A stretch of 64,000 bases of DNA from Sandaracinobacter neustonicus (GTDB lineage: Bacteria > Pseudomonadota > Alphaproteobacteria > Sphingomonadales > Sphingomonadaceae), in assembly GCF_006385875.1 (NCBI RefSeq), contig NZ_VFSU01000028.1, positions 1 to 64,000 on the forward strand. The letters are read 5' to 3'. The notes beneath the pieces are model-generated. The model saw only the letters and a program-made list of their open reading frames with translations, did not search any database and was not told the origin of the DNA. Made by a program: the position numbers and the translations under genes. Position 1 is the first letter of the stretch; every line of letters begins with the position of its first letter. Below are positions 53,381 through 61,566 of the stretch, in pieces.

Positions 53381-53835
53381 GCGAAACCCCCGAAATCCGC
53401 CGCTTCGAGGTGGAACTGGTGGAGGAGGCCCCAACCGTGCCCAAGGCCCCGCCGCTGGCCGCCGAGCCGCGCCAGCGCGATTATTTAGACGGCTTCCTGA
53501 AGGAACGCCCGCCCATGATCGAGGCGCTGGAAGGCGAAACGCTGAAGGATCAGGTGATCACCGCCCTGCGGGACATTTTCGATCCGGAAATCCCGGTGAA
53601 CATCTATGATCTGGGCCTGATCTATGGCGTGGACGTGGATGAAGGCCATGTCACCATCACCATGACGCTGACGACGCCGCACTGCCCGGTCGCCGAATCC
53701 ATGCCGGCCGAAGTGGAACTGCGCGTCATGTCCGTCCCCGGCGTCGCCACCGCAGACGTCAACCTTGTGTGGGATCCCCCGTGGAACCCGGCGAACATGT
53801 CTGACGAGGCCCGGCTGGAGCTTGGAATGCTATGA
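53377..53835 (+). CDS. sufT: SufT-like Fe-S assembly protein (MIP18/DUF59)
   Basis: The product has 152 residues. A 50-residue variable N-terminus is followed by the MIP18 domain: LKDQVITALRDIFDPEIPVNIYDLGLIYGVDVDEGHVTITMTLTTPHCPVAESMPAEV. DPEIPVNIYDLGLIY and the TTPHCP cysteine are hallmarks. SufT helps maturation of Fe-S proteins under high demand. It starts inside the sufS stop codon (ATGA) and overlaps the A-type carrier gene in the same way. Confidence 0.94.
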   Translation: MSETPEIRRFEVELVEEAPTVPKAPPLAAEPRQRDYLDGFLKERPPMIEALEGETLKDQVITALRDIFDPEIPVNIYDLGLIYGVDVDEGHVTITMTLTTPHCPVAESMPAEVELRVMSVPGVATADVNLVWDPPWNPANMSDEARLELGML

Positions 53836-54194
53836 GCACAGACACGATCACCCGCCGCCCGCGCCCCGCGCCCATCAGCCTGACGCCCGGCGCGGAACGC
53901 CGCATCGCCGATCTGATCGCCAAGGCCCCCGGGCCGGTCGCGGGGGTGCGCCTCTCCACGCCCAAGCGCGGCTGCTCGGGCCTCGCCTATTCCATCGATT
54001 ATGTGGAAACCGCGAAGCCGGGCGACGAGGCAATCGAAACCCCCTCGGGCACGCTCTATGTCGATGGCGCGTCGCTGCTCTACCTCATCGGTTCGGTGAT
54101 GGATTGGGTGGAGGATGATTTCACCGCGGGGTTCGTGTTCAACAATCCGAACGCCAAGGGAATGTGCGGCTGCGGAGAATCCTTCACCATATGA
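53832..54194 (+). CDS. sufA: A-type Fe-S carrier (SufA/IscA/HesB family)
   Basis: The product has 120 residues. ISLTPGAERRIADLIAK opens the HesB domain. The three conserved cysteines are in KRGCSGLAYSI and in the C-terminal GMCGCGESF. It carries assembled clusters from the SUF scaffold to target proteins. It closes the run of four-base overlaps that ties the operon together. The formylglutamate amidohydrolase gene follows after 10 bp. Confidence 0.95.
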   Translation: MSTDTITRRPRPAPISLTPGAERRIADLIAKAPGPVAGVRLSTPKRGCSGLAYSIDYVETAKPGDEAIETPSGTLYVDGASLLYLIGSVMDWVEDDFTAGFVFNNPNAKGMCGCGESFTI

Positions 54195-54204
54195 AGGTGT
54201 TGGC

Positions 54205-55062
54205 GTGACGGCCCCCTATCGCCTCACCGGCGCGCTCGATGGCAGCCGCCCGATCCTGCTCGCCTCGCCGCACAGCGGCACGCATATGCCCGCCGATTTC
54301 CTCGCCGCGACCCGGCTGGATGTCCGCTCGCTCCGCCGCATCGAAGATGCCCATGTCGGCGCGCTGCTTGCGCCTGCCGCCGCCACCGGCCTGCCGCTGC
54401 TGGAGGCCGTCCACAGCCGCGCCGTGATCGATCTGAACCGCGCCGAGGACGAGCTGGACCCGTCCATGTTCGTGGGGCAAGTCACCCCCGTCGCCCGCAT
54501 CACGGATCGGGTGCGGCGCGGCTATGGCCTGTTCCCCCGCGTCGTCGCGCCGAACCAGCCCATCCACCACGCCCGCCTGCCCGCCACCACCGGCACCGAG
54601 CGCATCGCCCGCCTGCACCGCCCCTGGCACGCCGCCATAGAGGCCGCGCTGGCCCGCACGCTGGCCCGCCACGGCCATGCCGTACTGCTGGACGTGCACT
54701 CCATGCCCAGCCTTGAAACGCCCAACGCGCCCGCGCTGGTGCTGGGCGATCTGCACGGCCGCAGCGCCGCGCCCGCGCTGGTGGACTGGCTGCACAATGC
54801 CTTCACCACGCACGGGCTGAAGGTCGCGCGCAACAGCCCCTATGCCGGGGGCTACACCACGGAACGCCATGGCCGCCCGCTGGCAGGCGTGCATTGCGTG
54901 CAGCTGGAATTCGATCGCGCGCTCTATATGGACCCGGCGCTGCTGAGGCCCCACGCCGGTTTTGCCCCCCTTGCGGCGCAGATCGCAGCCGTGCTCTCCG
55001 ATCTGGAATCGGCGCTGCCGCAACTCGGCCTGAACCAGCCGCTGCCGTTCGCCGCCGAATAG
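54205..55062 (+). CDS. N-formylglutamate amidohydrolase family protein
   Basis: The product has 285 residues. PILLASPHSGTHMPADFLAA contains the PHSG zinc motif of the family. EAVHSRAVIDLNRAEDELD and LLDVHSMPS supply the other ligands, and the C-terminal YTTERHGRPLAGVHCVQLEFDRALYMD matches as well. It hydrolyses N-formyl-glutamate (histidine catabolism) or related formyl amino acids. No hut genes are nearby. The start is GTG at 54205 with AAGG upstream. It may be co-transcribed with suf but is not known to take part in cluster assembly. Confidence 0.9.
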   Translation: MTAPYRLTGALDGSRPILLASPHSGTHMPADFLAATRLDVRSLRRIEDAHVGALLAPAAATGLPLLEAVHSRAVIDLNRAEDELDPSMFVGQVTPVARITDRVRRGYGLFPRVVAPNQPIHHARLPATTGTERIARLHRPWHAAIEAALARTLARHGHAVLLDVHSMPSLETPNAPALVLGDLHGRSAAPALVDWLHNAFTTHGLKVARNSPYAGGYTTERHGRPLAGVHCVQLEFDRALYMDPALLRPHAGFAPLAAQIAAVLSDLESALPQLGLNQPLPFAAE

Positions 55063-55270
55063 CAACGGCCTGCCAGCGGCCATTCCGGCCCCCGCGCCGA
55101 ACGGCTTGTCTTTGGCACCGGTCGGCGCTGCCCCGCTGGCGCATCATGTTACAAAGGTTAACAGCAACTCATCTGATTTTGGGTTAATCAGGGTCTACCA
55201 CCTCACTCGGGCAAACCGGGGAGGCCAAGGTCAATAAAACCCGTAATCAGAACAATATGGGGTCGTCGCT

Positions 55271-55444
55271 ATGAACAAACCGATCATCGCAGCACTTGTC
55301 GCAGCCGGAGCAGCCGCCCCCGTGCTCGCCGCAACCGGTGTCGCGCCCGATCCGTCCAGCTGGATGATGCTGGCTCTGGGCGCAGTCATGGTCGGTCTGA
55401 CAGCAAGCGGCAGACACCGCAGAACCAGTCGGGTCGCGGAATAG
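55271..55444 (+). CDS. 57-residue PEP-CTERM-like peptide
   Basis: The reading frame begins MNKPIIAALVAAGAAAPVLAA, a signal peptide, and then immediately shows PDPSSWMMLALGAVMVGL followed by the basic end GRHRRTSR. That is the plan of an exosortase sorting signal (P-x-P/S-W, hydrophobic helix, Arg cluster) with almost no mature protein between. A strong terminator follows at 55486, which supports a real gene. The 208 bp upstream (55063-55270) are AT-richer than average and may hold the promoter; no SD is obvious. It may be a very small exported peptide or a degenerate member. Confidence 0.6.
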   Translation: MNKPIIAALVAAGAAAPVLAATGVAPDPSSWMMLALGAVMVGLTASGRHRRTSRVAE

Positions 55445-55485
55445 CAGTTTACTGGCAGCCTTTGGGTCGCACCACAGGGCTCGGG

Positions 55486-55520
55486 CGGGCCGCTCCTTCG
55501 CAGAAGGGGCGGCCCGTTTT
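55486..55520 (+). terminator. Rho-independent terminator after the small peptide gene
   Basis: A 14-bp stem (CGGGCCGCTCCTTC with GAAGGGGCGGCCCG, one G-T pair) with loop GCA is followed by TTTT. It lies 41 bases after the stop codon at 55442-55444, with no other plus-strand gene to serve. Confidence 0.85.
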
Positions 55521-55541
55521 ACGTTTGGGGCTGGGTTTTTC

Positions 55542-56111
55542 GCCTCCGGCGGGCAGGGCTCTGCCCTGCACCCGGCAGGGAAATGATTTCCCTGCACCCT
55601 CTACATTTGCGTTTCGCTGCAACTCCAACTTCGTGCGCGTGATCAGATTCGATTGCCTGCGGCGCTAGGAAGCCCTCTCCCCCTGCAAGGGGGAGAGATG
55701 GAGAGGGGGTGTCACCACCGGGCCTGATCCGCTGACATCCCCACCCGCTCAGCCTGAGCCCTGAGCTTGTCGAAGGGTCGAAGGCCCCACAGAAACCCAC
55801 CAACCTCCCCACACCCACAACCGTCACCCCGGACTTGATCCGGGGTCCAGCTTTCCATCCGCAACGTTGGAGAAGAAAGCGGGTCCCCGGATCAAGTCCG
55901 GGGTGACGTGTGGAGAGGAGAGCGGAACACGCCCCAAAGCGCCGCAGGCAATAAATCCCAACCTCACGCCCGGCGGATGGCCCCCACCCCAACCCCTCCC
56001 CTCGAAGCGAAGCTGACGCGAAGCGTCAACGGGAGGGGCTAAAATAATGTCGGGGGTGCAGGGGCGTCACGCCCCTGCCGGGTGGCGGGCAGAGCCCGCC
56101 CCGCCGGAGGC
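55542..56111 (+). repeat. Composite intergenic repeat, copy 8 (full, 570 bp)
   Basis: The unit starts GCCTCCGGCGGGC (55542-55554) and ends with a 12/13 reverse complement at 56111. The left end has both hairpins (AGGGC-TCT-GCCCT, then GGGAAA-TGA-TTTCCC). The standard order follows. The CCGCTCAG module (55745) carries a small internal duplication (CCTGAGCCCTGAGC), and the palindrome near 55990-56038 has the inner TGACGC hairpin. The right end carries GGGGCG/CGCCCC and GCGGGC-AGA-GCCCGC hairpins. It lies between two co-directional genes. Confidence 0.88.
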
Positions 56112-56226
56112 AAAAACCCCGCCCACCCCACCCGGTTCACGATCCGTCACACACAAACCCCCACAAACGCGCTAAACACACAGACATCGTCACGACCGCC
56201 ACCGTGGCCAGCGGTGGTTGGGCAGG

Positions 56227-56256
56227 AAGGGGCCGCTCGAAAGGGCGGCCCCTTTT
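56227..56256 (+). terminator. Orphan terminator-like hairpin
   Basis: The 10-bp stem AAGGGGCCGC/GCGGCCCCTT with an 8-nt loop runs into TTTTCTGTTGCCCTTTT. A second hairpin (CCACCG/CGGTGG) lies just upstream near 56198. No protein gene on this strand ends before it: the preceding 650 bp are repeats. It may end a small RNA starting after the composite repeat, or be a remnant. Confidence 0.6.
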
Positions 56257-56302
56257 CTGTTGCCCTTTTCCCTGCCCCCGCGAAGCCGCTAAGGTCCGGG
56301 CC

Positions 56303-56956
56303 ATGCAGTTGCTGGATCGTCCGTCTCAGGCGCTCGCCGCGAGTCTTGCGGCGCTTGCCGGTTTTACCGATGCCATGGGATTCCTCGGCATGGGCGGCTT
56401 TTTCGTTTCCTTCATGAGCGGGAACAGCACCCGTGTCGGTGTCGGCCTTGCCAGCGAAGCGGCGGCGGCGGCGGTGGCGGGATCGCTGGTGGCCGCCTTT
56501 GTCGCGGGTGTCACCGCCGGCTCGCTGGCGGCGCGCGCGGCCGGGCGGTGGCGCAAGCCGGGGGTGCTGCTGCTCGTCACGCTGGCGCTGGCGCTGGGGG
56601 CGTTGCTGCATCAGCCCGGCGCTGCTCCGGGGGCGTTCCTGTTCGTCGCCTTCGCGATGGGGGCGGAAAACATGGTGTTCCAGCGCAACGGCGAAGTCGC
56701 CTTCGGCCTCACTTACATGACGGGCACGCTGGTGAAGATCGGCAGCCGGCTGGCGGATGCCCTGACCGGCGGGCCGCGCTGGCAGTGGCTGCCCTGGCTG
56801 CTGCTGTGGGCGGGGCTGGTGGCGGGCGGCACGCTGGGGGCCTTTTCCTGGCTGCGCTTTCAGGCAGGCGCACTGTGGCTGGCGGCGGCGTTCGCGGCTG
56901 TGCTCACGCTTGCCAGCGTGGCCATCGTCCAGCACAAGTCCCGCCGAACCGCCTGA
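56303..56956 (+). CDS. YoaK/DUF1275 membrane protein
   Basis: The product has 217 residues with about six TM segments. LAALAGFTDAMGFLGMGGFFVSFMSGNSTR is the DUF1275 signature, with the SFMSGN motif. FVAFAMGAENMVFQRNGEVAFGLTYMTGTLVKIG repeats the pattern in the second half. The biochemical function is unknown; the family is widespread in proteobacteria and may move small molecules. The ATG at 56303 has AAGG eight bases upstream. The S9 peptidase gene follows 16 bp later. Confidence 0.9.
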   Translation: MQLLDRPSQALAASLAALAGFTDAMGFLGMGGFFVSFMSGNSTRVGVGLASEAAAAAVAGSLVAAFVAGVTAGSLAARAAGRWRKPGVLLLVTLALALGALLHQPGAAPGAFLFVAFAMGAENMVFQRNGEVAFGLTYMTGTLVKIGSRLADALTGGPRWQWLPWLLLWAGLVAGGTLGAFSWLRFQAGALWLAAAFAAVLTLASVAIVQHKSRRTA

Positions 56957-56972
56957 AGCGAAAGCCTTTCAC

Positions 56973-58907
56973 ATGCGCCAGATCATCCTTGCCCTGTTGC
57001 TTGCCGCCGCCGTTCCGGCCACGGCGTCTGCGGTGGAAACCCGGCAGCAGGGCAGCGCCCGGCTGGAAAATGTGCCGCCCGTGCCTGCCGAGGTAACGGC
57101 GGCGGTGCAACGCTACCAGATGAACCGCGCCGCCGAGTTCGAGGATTGGCTGGCGGATGGCTCCATCCTGATCGGCACCCGCTTCGGCGCCACCCGGCAG
57201 TTGCACCGGGTGACGCAGCCGGGCGGCGCGCGCACCCAGCTCAGCTTCGGCAGCGAGCCGGTCGCCTCCGCGCTTGCCATCCCCGGCACGGATCGCTTCG
57301 TCTACAGCCGCGACACGGGCGGCGATGAATGGTTCCAGCTGTTCCTGCGGGGGGTGAACGGCCCGGCGCGGCAAATCACCCAGCCCGGCACGCGCAATCA
57401 GGGAACCGTCGTCAGCGCCGATGGCCACCTGCTGGTGTGGGCAGAGGCGCGCAAGGGCAGCGCCGGCTATCGCATCCTCGGCCTCGATCCCGCCACGGAC
57501 GCCCCGGCGCGGGAACTCTACCGCTCGGATGGCGCCGTCACCCCGGCCGCCATCGCGCCGGATGGCGGCAGCCTGATCATCACGCGCAGCCTCTCCAACC
57601 GGGAGAATCAGCTGTTCAGTCTGAACCTCGCCACCGGGGAAGCCAGCCGCATCGCCCCGAAGGCCCCGCCCGCCCGTTATGAATCGGTGCGCTACAGCCC
57701 GAACGCGGGCAAGCTGCTCGTCATCTCCGATCGCGAGTCCGACACGCGGCAACTGGCGGAGCTGGACATGGCGACCGGCGCGCAACGGGTGATCGCCCCG
57801 CCGCCTGCGCAAGGCCGCAAATGGGATGTGGAGGAATTCGCCCTTTCGCCGGACAAGCGCACGCTCGCCTATGCGCAGAATGAGGATGGCTTCTCCCGCC
57901 TGCACCTGATCGATTTCGCCAGCGGCGCGGCGCTGCCCGCGCCCGCGCTGCCGAACGGCGTGCTGCAGGCGCTGTCCTTCTCGCCCGATGGCAAGCGCCT
58001 CGGCCTCGGCTTCACCAACGCCACCTCAGCCGGAGACGTGTGGATCTGGGACATCGCAGACGGCAAGCTGGTGCGCTGGACCACGTCCGAACTGGGCGAG
58101 CTGGACCCGGCGACGCTCGCCGAACCGCGCCTGATCCGCTTCAAATCCTTCGACGGCGAATCCATCCCCGCCTTCGTCTATCGCCCGAAGGGCGTGGCGG
58201 CGGGCGTGCGCACCCCGGTGATCATCGACATCCACGGCGGCCCGGAATCGCAGAGCCGCCCGGTGTGGAACTATGGCGCGCAATATTTCGCCGATGCGCT
58301 GGGCGCGACGGTAATCCTGCCCAATGTGCGCGGCTCAGACGGCTATGGCCGCCGCTACCTGAACCTCGACAACGCCGCCAAGCGCGAGGATTCGGTGAAA
58401 GACATCGGCGCGCTGCTGGATTGGGTGAAGGCCCAGCCCGATCTCGATCCCGCGAAAGTCGCCGTCTATGGCCAATCCTATGGCGGCTATATGTCGCTGG
58501 CCGTGATGACGCATTATTCGGATCGGCTGGCGGGCGGCGTCGCCCGCTATGGCATCAGCGATTTCGCCACCTTCCTCAACAACACGGAAAGCTACCGCCG
58601 GGACAACCGCCGCGCCGAATATGGCGACGAGCGCGATCCCGCCATGCAGAAAGTGTTCGCCCGCATCTCGCCGATGGCCAATATCGGCAAAATCACTAAG
58701 CCGATGCTGATCATGCAGGGCGCGAACGATCCGCGCGTGCCGCAATCCGAATCCGATCAGGTGGTGGCGAAGCTGCGCGCACAGGGCAATGAGACCTGGT
58801 ATGTGCTGTTCGCAGACGAAGGCCATGGCTTCCTGAAAAAGCCCAACAACGATCTGCGCCGCGAAGTGGAAACGCTGTTCCTGCAGAAATTGTTCGCTCA
58901 ACCCTGA
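56973..58907 (+). CDS. Secreted S9 (prolyl oligopeptidase-family) peptidase
   Basis: The product has 644 residues. A signal peptide (about 1-21) leads to a beta-propeller of WD/PD40-like repeats (about 60-390: LSFGSEPVASALAIPGTDRFVYSRDTGGDEW and similar). The alpha/beta hydrolase domain follows from about residue 400. The triad is S502 (GQSYGG), D586 (GANDPRVP) and H618 (DEGHGF). It is probably a periplasmic dipeptidyl- or acylaminoacyl-peptidase. The start at 56973 has AAAG but no strong SD. It may share a transcript with the YoaK gene. Confidence 0.93.
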   Translation: MRQIILALLLAAAVPATASAVETRQQGSARLENVPPVPAEVTAAVQRYQMNRAAEFEDWLADGSILIGTRFGATRQLHRVTQPGGARTQLSFGSEPVASALAIPGTDRFVYSRDTGGDEWFQLFLRGVNGPARQITQPGTRNQGTVVSADGHLLVWAEARKGSAGYRILGLDPATDAPARELYRSDGAVTPAAIAPDGGSLIITRSLSNRENQLFSLNLATGEASRIAPKAPPARYESVRYSPNAGKLLVISDRESDTRQLAELDMATGAQRVIAPPPAQGRKWDVEEFALSPDKRTLAYAQNEDGFSRLHLIDFASGAALPAPALPNGVLQALSFSPDGKRLGLGFTNATSAGDVWIWDIADGKLVRWTTSELGELDPATLAEPRLIRFKSFDGESIPAFVYRPKGVAAGVRTPVIIDIHGGPESQSRPVWNYGAQYFADALGATVILPNVRGSDGYGRRYLNLDNAAKREDSVKDIGALLDWVKAQPDLDPAKVAVYGQSYGGYMSLAVMTHYSDRLAGGVARYGISDFATFLNNTESYRRDNRRAEYGDERDPAMQKVFARISPMANIGKITKPMLIMQGANDPRVPQSESDQVVAKLRAQGNETWYVLFADEGHGFLKKPNNDLRREVETLFLQKLFAQP

Positions 58908-58926
58908 TCGGGCCTGAAGGCTAGAA

Positions 58927-58952
58927 CCCCGGGGCCGCGTCCGACCCCGGGG
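58927..58952 (+). terminator. GC-rich hairpin after the S9 peptidase gene
   Basis: CCCCGGGG at 58927-58934 and again at 58945-58952 can pair across a 10-nt loop, 20 bases after the stop codon. There is no T-run, so termination would be weak. In the rest of the 199-bp gap there is a second small hairpin (AAGGG/CCCTT near 59004-59022) followed by GTTTTT, which is a better terminator candidate. Nothing else is seen. Confidence 0.45.
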
Positions 58953-59106
58953 CCTCTTCCAACCCTAGCGGAAGAGCTCTGAACGAGGCTGACGCAGCAA
59001 GAAGGGTGCCAGTTGCCCTTGTTTTTCCCAAGCTGCTGGAATCCCCGGAAAAGGCGTTAACCATGTTTCCGAGCCGTGGGAGCGAATTGTAAACTGTCCC
59101 GACAGG

Positions 59107-59742
59107 TCAGTTGCGGTCCATCCTCCGCCCGACCGCCACCGCCAGATAGAGCAGCGGGATCGCCAGCCCCCACACCAGCGCCTTGGCCGCCAGCTGCCCG
59201 CCGATCACCGGCAGCAGCGGAAATTTGCCGTAAAAGGCGATAGTCACGAAAATCAGCGTGTCCACCGTCTGCGCTACGAAGGCCGCCACCGTCGCCCGCA
59301 CCCACAGCATATGCCCGCCCGGCTGCCCGCGCATCCATGTGAAGATCGTCACGTCGAGCGTCTGTGAAATGCCATAGGCGACGATCCCGGCCAGAATCAG
59401 CCGCATCGAACTGCCCATCACCTGCTCGGCCACCGCCTGCCCGTCCCACCCGGCGGCGGGCGGCAGCGCCAGCACCAGCTGCATCAGCCCCACGGAAACC
59501 AGAAGCGGCACAAAGCCCATCAGCACCATGCGCTGCGCCACCGGCCGCCCATGCAGTTCGGCGGTGGCGTTCGTCACCACGATTGCCAGCAAAAAGCCGA
59601 ACACCCCGCCCGGCACCGCCAGCGGCCCCAGCTTGATCAGCTTGAAGCCCAACACGCCGGCCACCACCAGCAGCCCGCCATACAGAACCGCGAACTGCTG
59701 CAGCGATTTCGCCGGCTTTGTGTCCACGCTTGCGTCGCTCAT
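59107..59742 (-). CDS. Queuosine precursor transporter (QPTR/YhhQ family)
   Basis: The product has 211 residues with about six TM segments. FLLAIVVTNATAELHGRPVAQRMVLMGFV is the VUT/YhhQ signature. QTLDVTIFTWMRGQPGGHMLWVRATVAAFVAQTVDTLIFVTIAFYG includes the conserved D and N/Q positions of the family. It imports queuine or preQ bases for tRNA modification. This agrees with GluQRS at 43.6 kb. The start codon overlaps the MATE stop (ATGA), so the two genes are coupled. Confidence 0.92.
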   Translation of the reverse strand: MSDASVDTKPAKSLQQFAVLYGGLLVVAGVLGFKLIKLGPLAVPGGVFGFLLAIVVTNATAELHGRPVAQRMVLMGFVPLLVSVGLMQLVLALPPAAGWDGQAVAEQVMGSSMRLILAGIVAYGISQTLDVTIFTWMRGQPGGHMLWVRATVAAFVAQTVDTLIFVTIAFYGKFPLLPVIGGQLAAKALVWGLAIPLLYLAVAVGRRMDRN

Positions 59743-61106
59743 CCGTCCACCTGCTTCATCCGATCCCCCAGCCAGTAGAATCGCGCCACCAGTGCCGCGC
59801 CCGATATCAGGCTCGCCACGATAACGGCCCAGATAATGCCGTCGAGCCCAAGCCCGCGCCCGATCGCCAGCCACCATGCCAGCGGGATCATGATCAGCAC
59901 ATAGCTGATGAAATGCATCCCCGTGGGCCACCAGATGTCACCCCGCGCCCGCAGCGCATAGGATCCCACCACCTGTGCCCCGTCGGCCATGAAGAACAGA
60001 CAGGCCAGCAGCAGCGCGCCGCCTGTCATCGCCAGCACGGCGGGATCGCTCGAATAGGCCTTCACCACCAGTTCCCGATCAAAAAACACCAGCAGCGTCA
60101 GGATCAGCAGCGCCGCCAGCGCCAGCTGCAGCCCCATCGCAAAGCAGCGCCGAACCAGCGCCACATCGCCAGCACCCACCGCGCGCGAGACAAGCACGCC
60201 CGTCGCCGCCGCGATCCCCAGCGGCACCATGAATACCGCCGCCGCCACGTTCAGCACCACCGCCCAGGCCGCCACCACCATCACGCCCAGCTGCGCCGCC
60301 ACGAAATTCATGCCGGAAAACGCCCCCGCCTCGATCGCGAACGACACGCCGGAGGCATAGCCGATCCGCCGCTGCTCCCGCGCCTCTGCCCGATCCGGCG
60401 GGCTGCGACGGAATACCCCCACCTGATGCGCGCGCGGCCAGCGCCACACCCACCATGCCAGCATCGTCAGCAGGCACAGCCGCGCCACCAACGTCACCCA
60501 CGCCGCCGCCACCGCGCCCTGCACCGGGAAGGGCGATGTCCCCGGCACCAGCCACAGCGCCAGAGCCAGATTGATCGCATTGGCCGCCCACATCGCCGCC
60601 ATCGGCACCTGCGGCCGCCCTTGCGCCTCCAGCCAGAACCACATCGAATCCGCCAGCAGATAGGGCGTCAGGCTTAAGGAAAACACGATCAGCGCCGCCG
60701 TCGCACCGGCGGCAAGCCCCGGTTCCAGCCCCATGTTGCGCAGCACCACCGGCCCCAGCAACACCAGCCCCGCCGTAGAGGCCAGCCCGATCAGCAGCGC
60801 ATACAGCAGCCCCCGCCGCAGCACAGCGCCGGTCTTTTCCGGCTGCCCCGCGCCGATGTGCCGCGCCGTCATCACCTGCACGCCCAGCAGCAGGCCGATC
60901 CCCGCCACCAGCACCGTCACCGTCGGCGCCCAGCCCAGCGCGTGATAGCCCAGCTCCACGGCGGAAAAATGCCCCACCACGATGGCGTCCGTCAGCCCCA
61001 TCGCCATCACGCCCAACCGCGACAGCACGTTCGGGCCAGACAGCTTCAGCAGCTCCCGGTATGTGCCCTCCGGCGCTCCCTCCCTGTTGGCGACAATCGC
61101 GTCCAT
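59739..61106 (-). CDS. MATE-family efflux transporter
   Basis: The product has 455 residues and about 12 TM segments in two homologous halves. LLKLSGPNVLSRLGVMAMGLTDAIVVGHFSAVELGYHALG is the MATE N-terminal half. SYASGVSFAIEAGAFSGMNFVAAQLG-like sequence opens the second. It couples Na+ or H+ entry to export of cationic compounds; the substrate is not predictable. It precedes the queuosine-precursor transporter on the same strand, with a four-base overlap. It is divergent from gapR. Confidence 0.92.
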   Translation of the reverse strand: MDAIVANREGAPEGTYRELLKLSGPNVLSRLGVMAMGLTDAIVVGHFSAVELGYHALGWAPTVTVLVAGIGLLLGVQVMTARHIGAGQPEKTGAVLRRGLLYALLIGLASTAGLVLLGPVVLRNMGLEPGLAAGATAALIVFSLSLTPYLLADSMWFWLEAQGRPQVPMAAMWAANAINLALALWLVPGTSPFPVQGAVAAAWVTLVARLCLLTMLAWWVWRWPRAHQVGVFRRSPPDRAEAREQRRIGYASGVSFAIEAGAFSGMNFVAAQLGVMVVAAWAVVLNVAAAVFMVPLGIAAATGVLVSRAVGAGDVALVRRCFAMGLQLALAALLILTLLVFFDRELVVKAYSSDPAVLAMTGGALLLACLFFMADGAQVVGSYALRARGDIWWPTGMHFISYVLIMIPLAWWLAIGRGLGLDGIIWAVIVASLISGAALVARFYWLGDRMKQVDG

Positions 61107-61183
61107 CGGCGGCGCATAGCGATGTTGCCCCGTTTGGCAAAGCGCCCTAGCAATCGGCCAAACATCCGAATCGAAGGAATCCC

Positions 61184-61429
61184 ATGTCGAGCGCGAACGT
61201 CTCCGCCGAGCAACTGAAGCTGTTCATCGAACGCATCGAAACCCTGGAAGAAGAAAAACGCGGCATCGCCGACGACATCAAAGACACCTACGCCGAAGCC
61301 AAAGCCAATGGCTACGACGTGAAAACCATGCGCACCATCGTCCGCCTGCGCAAAATGGACACCAACGCCCGGGCGGAAATGGAAGCCCTGCTGGATACGT
61401 ATAAGGCCGCGCTGGGTCTGGAGATCTGA
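61184..61429 (+). CDS. gapR: GapR-family DNA-binding protein (DUF2312)
   Basis: The product has 81 residues. SAEQLKLFIERIETLEEEKRGIADDIKDTYAEAKANGYDVKTMRTIVRLRKMD matches GapR/DUF2312, a small helical protein that encircles overtwisted DNA and supports chromosome replication in Caulobacter. The length is normal for the family. The base-contacting lysine and arginine helix (VKTMRTIVRLRK) is intact. No ribosome-binding site stronger than GAAGGA is seen (about 8 bases upstream). Confidence 0.94.
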   Translation: MSSANVSAEQLKLFIERIETLEEEKRGIADDIKDTYAEAKANGYDVKTMRTIVRLRKMDTNARAEMEALLDTYKAALGLEI

Positions 61430-61566
61430 GGCTTTCGGACATGCGGCGCTGTCAAGCAGCCCGGTCTGGGGCACATTAACTCTAAATTGTCTTTTGGTTC
61501 CGATGGACAATCAGACATCCAGCTTTCATGCTGACGGTCAAAATTTGTAAGGGTTGAGTGGAACAG

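Noticed and set aside
52016-53434. A 472-codon frame antisense to sufS and sufD
   Set aside because: sufS has complete catalytic motifs on the plus strand. The antisense translation is compositionally biased and resembles no family.
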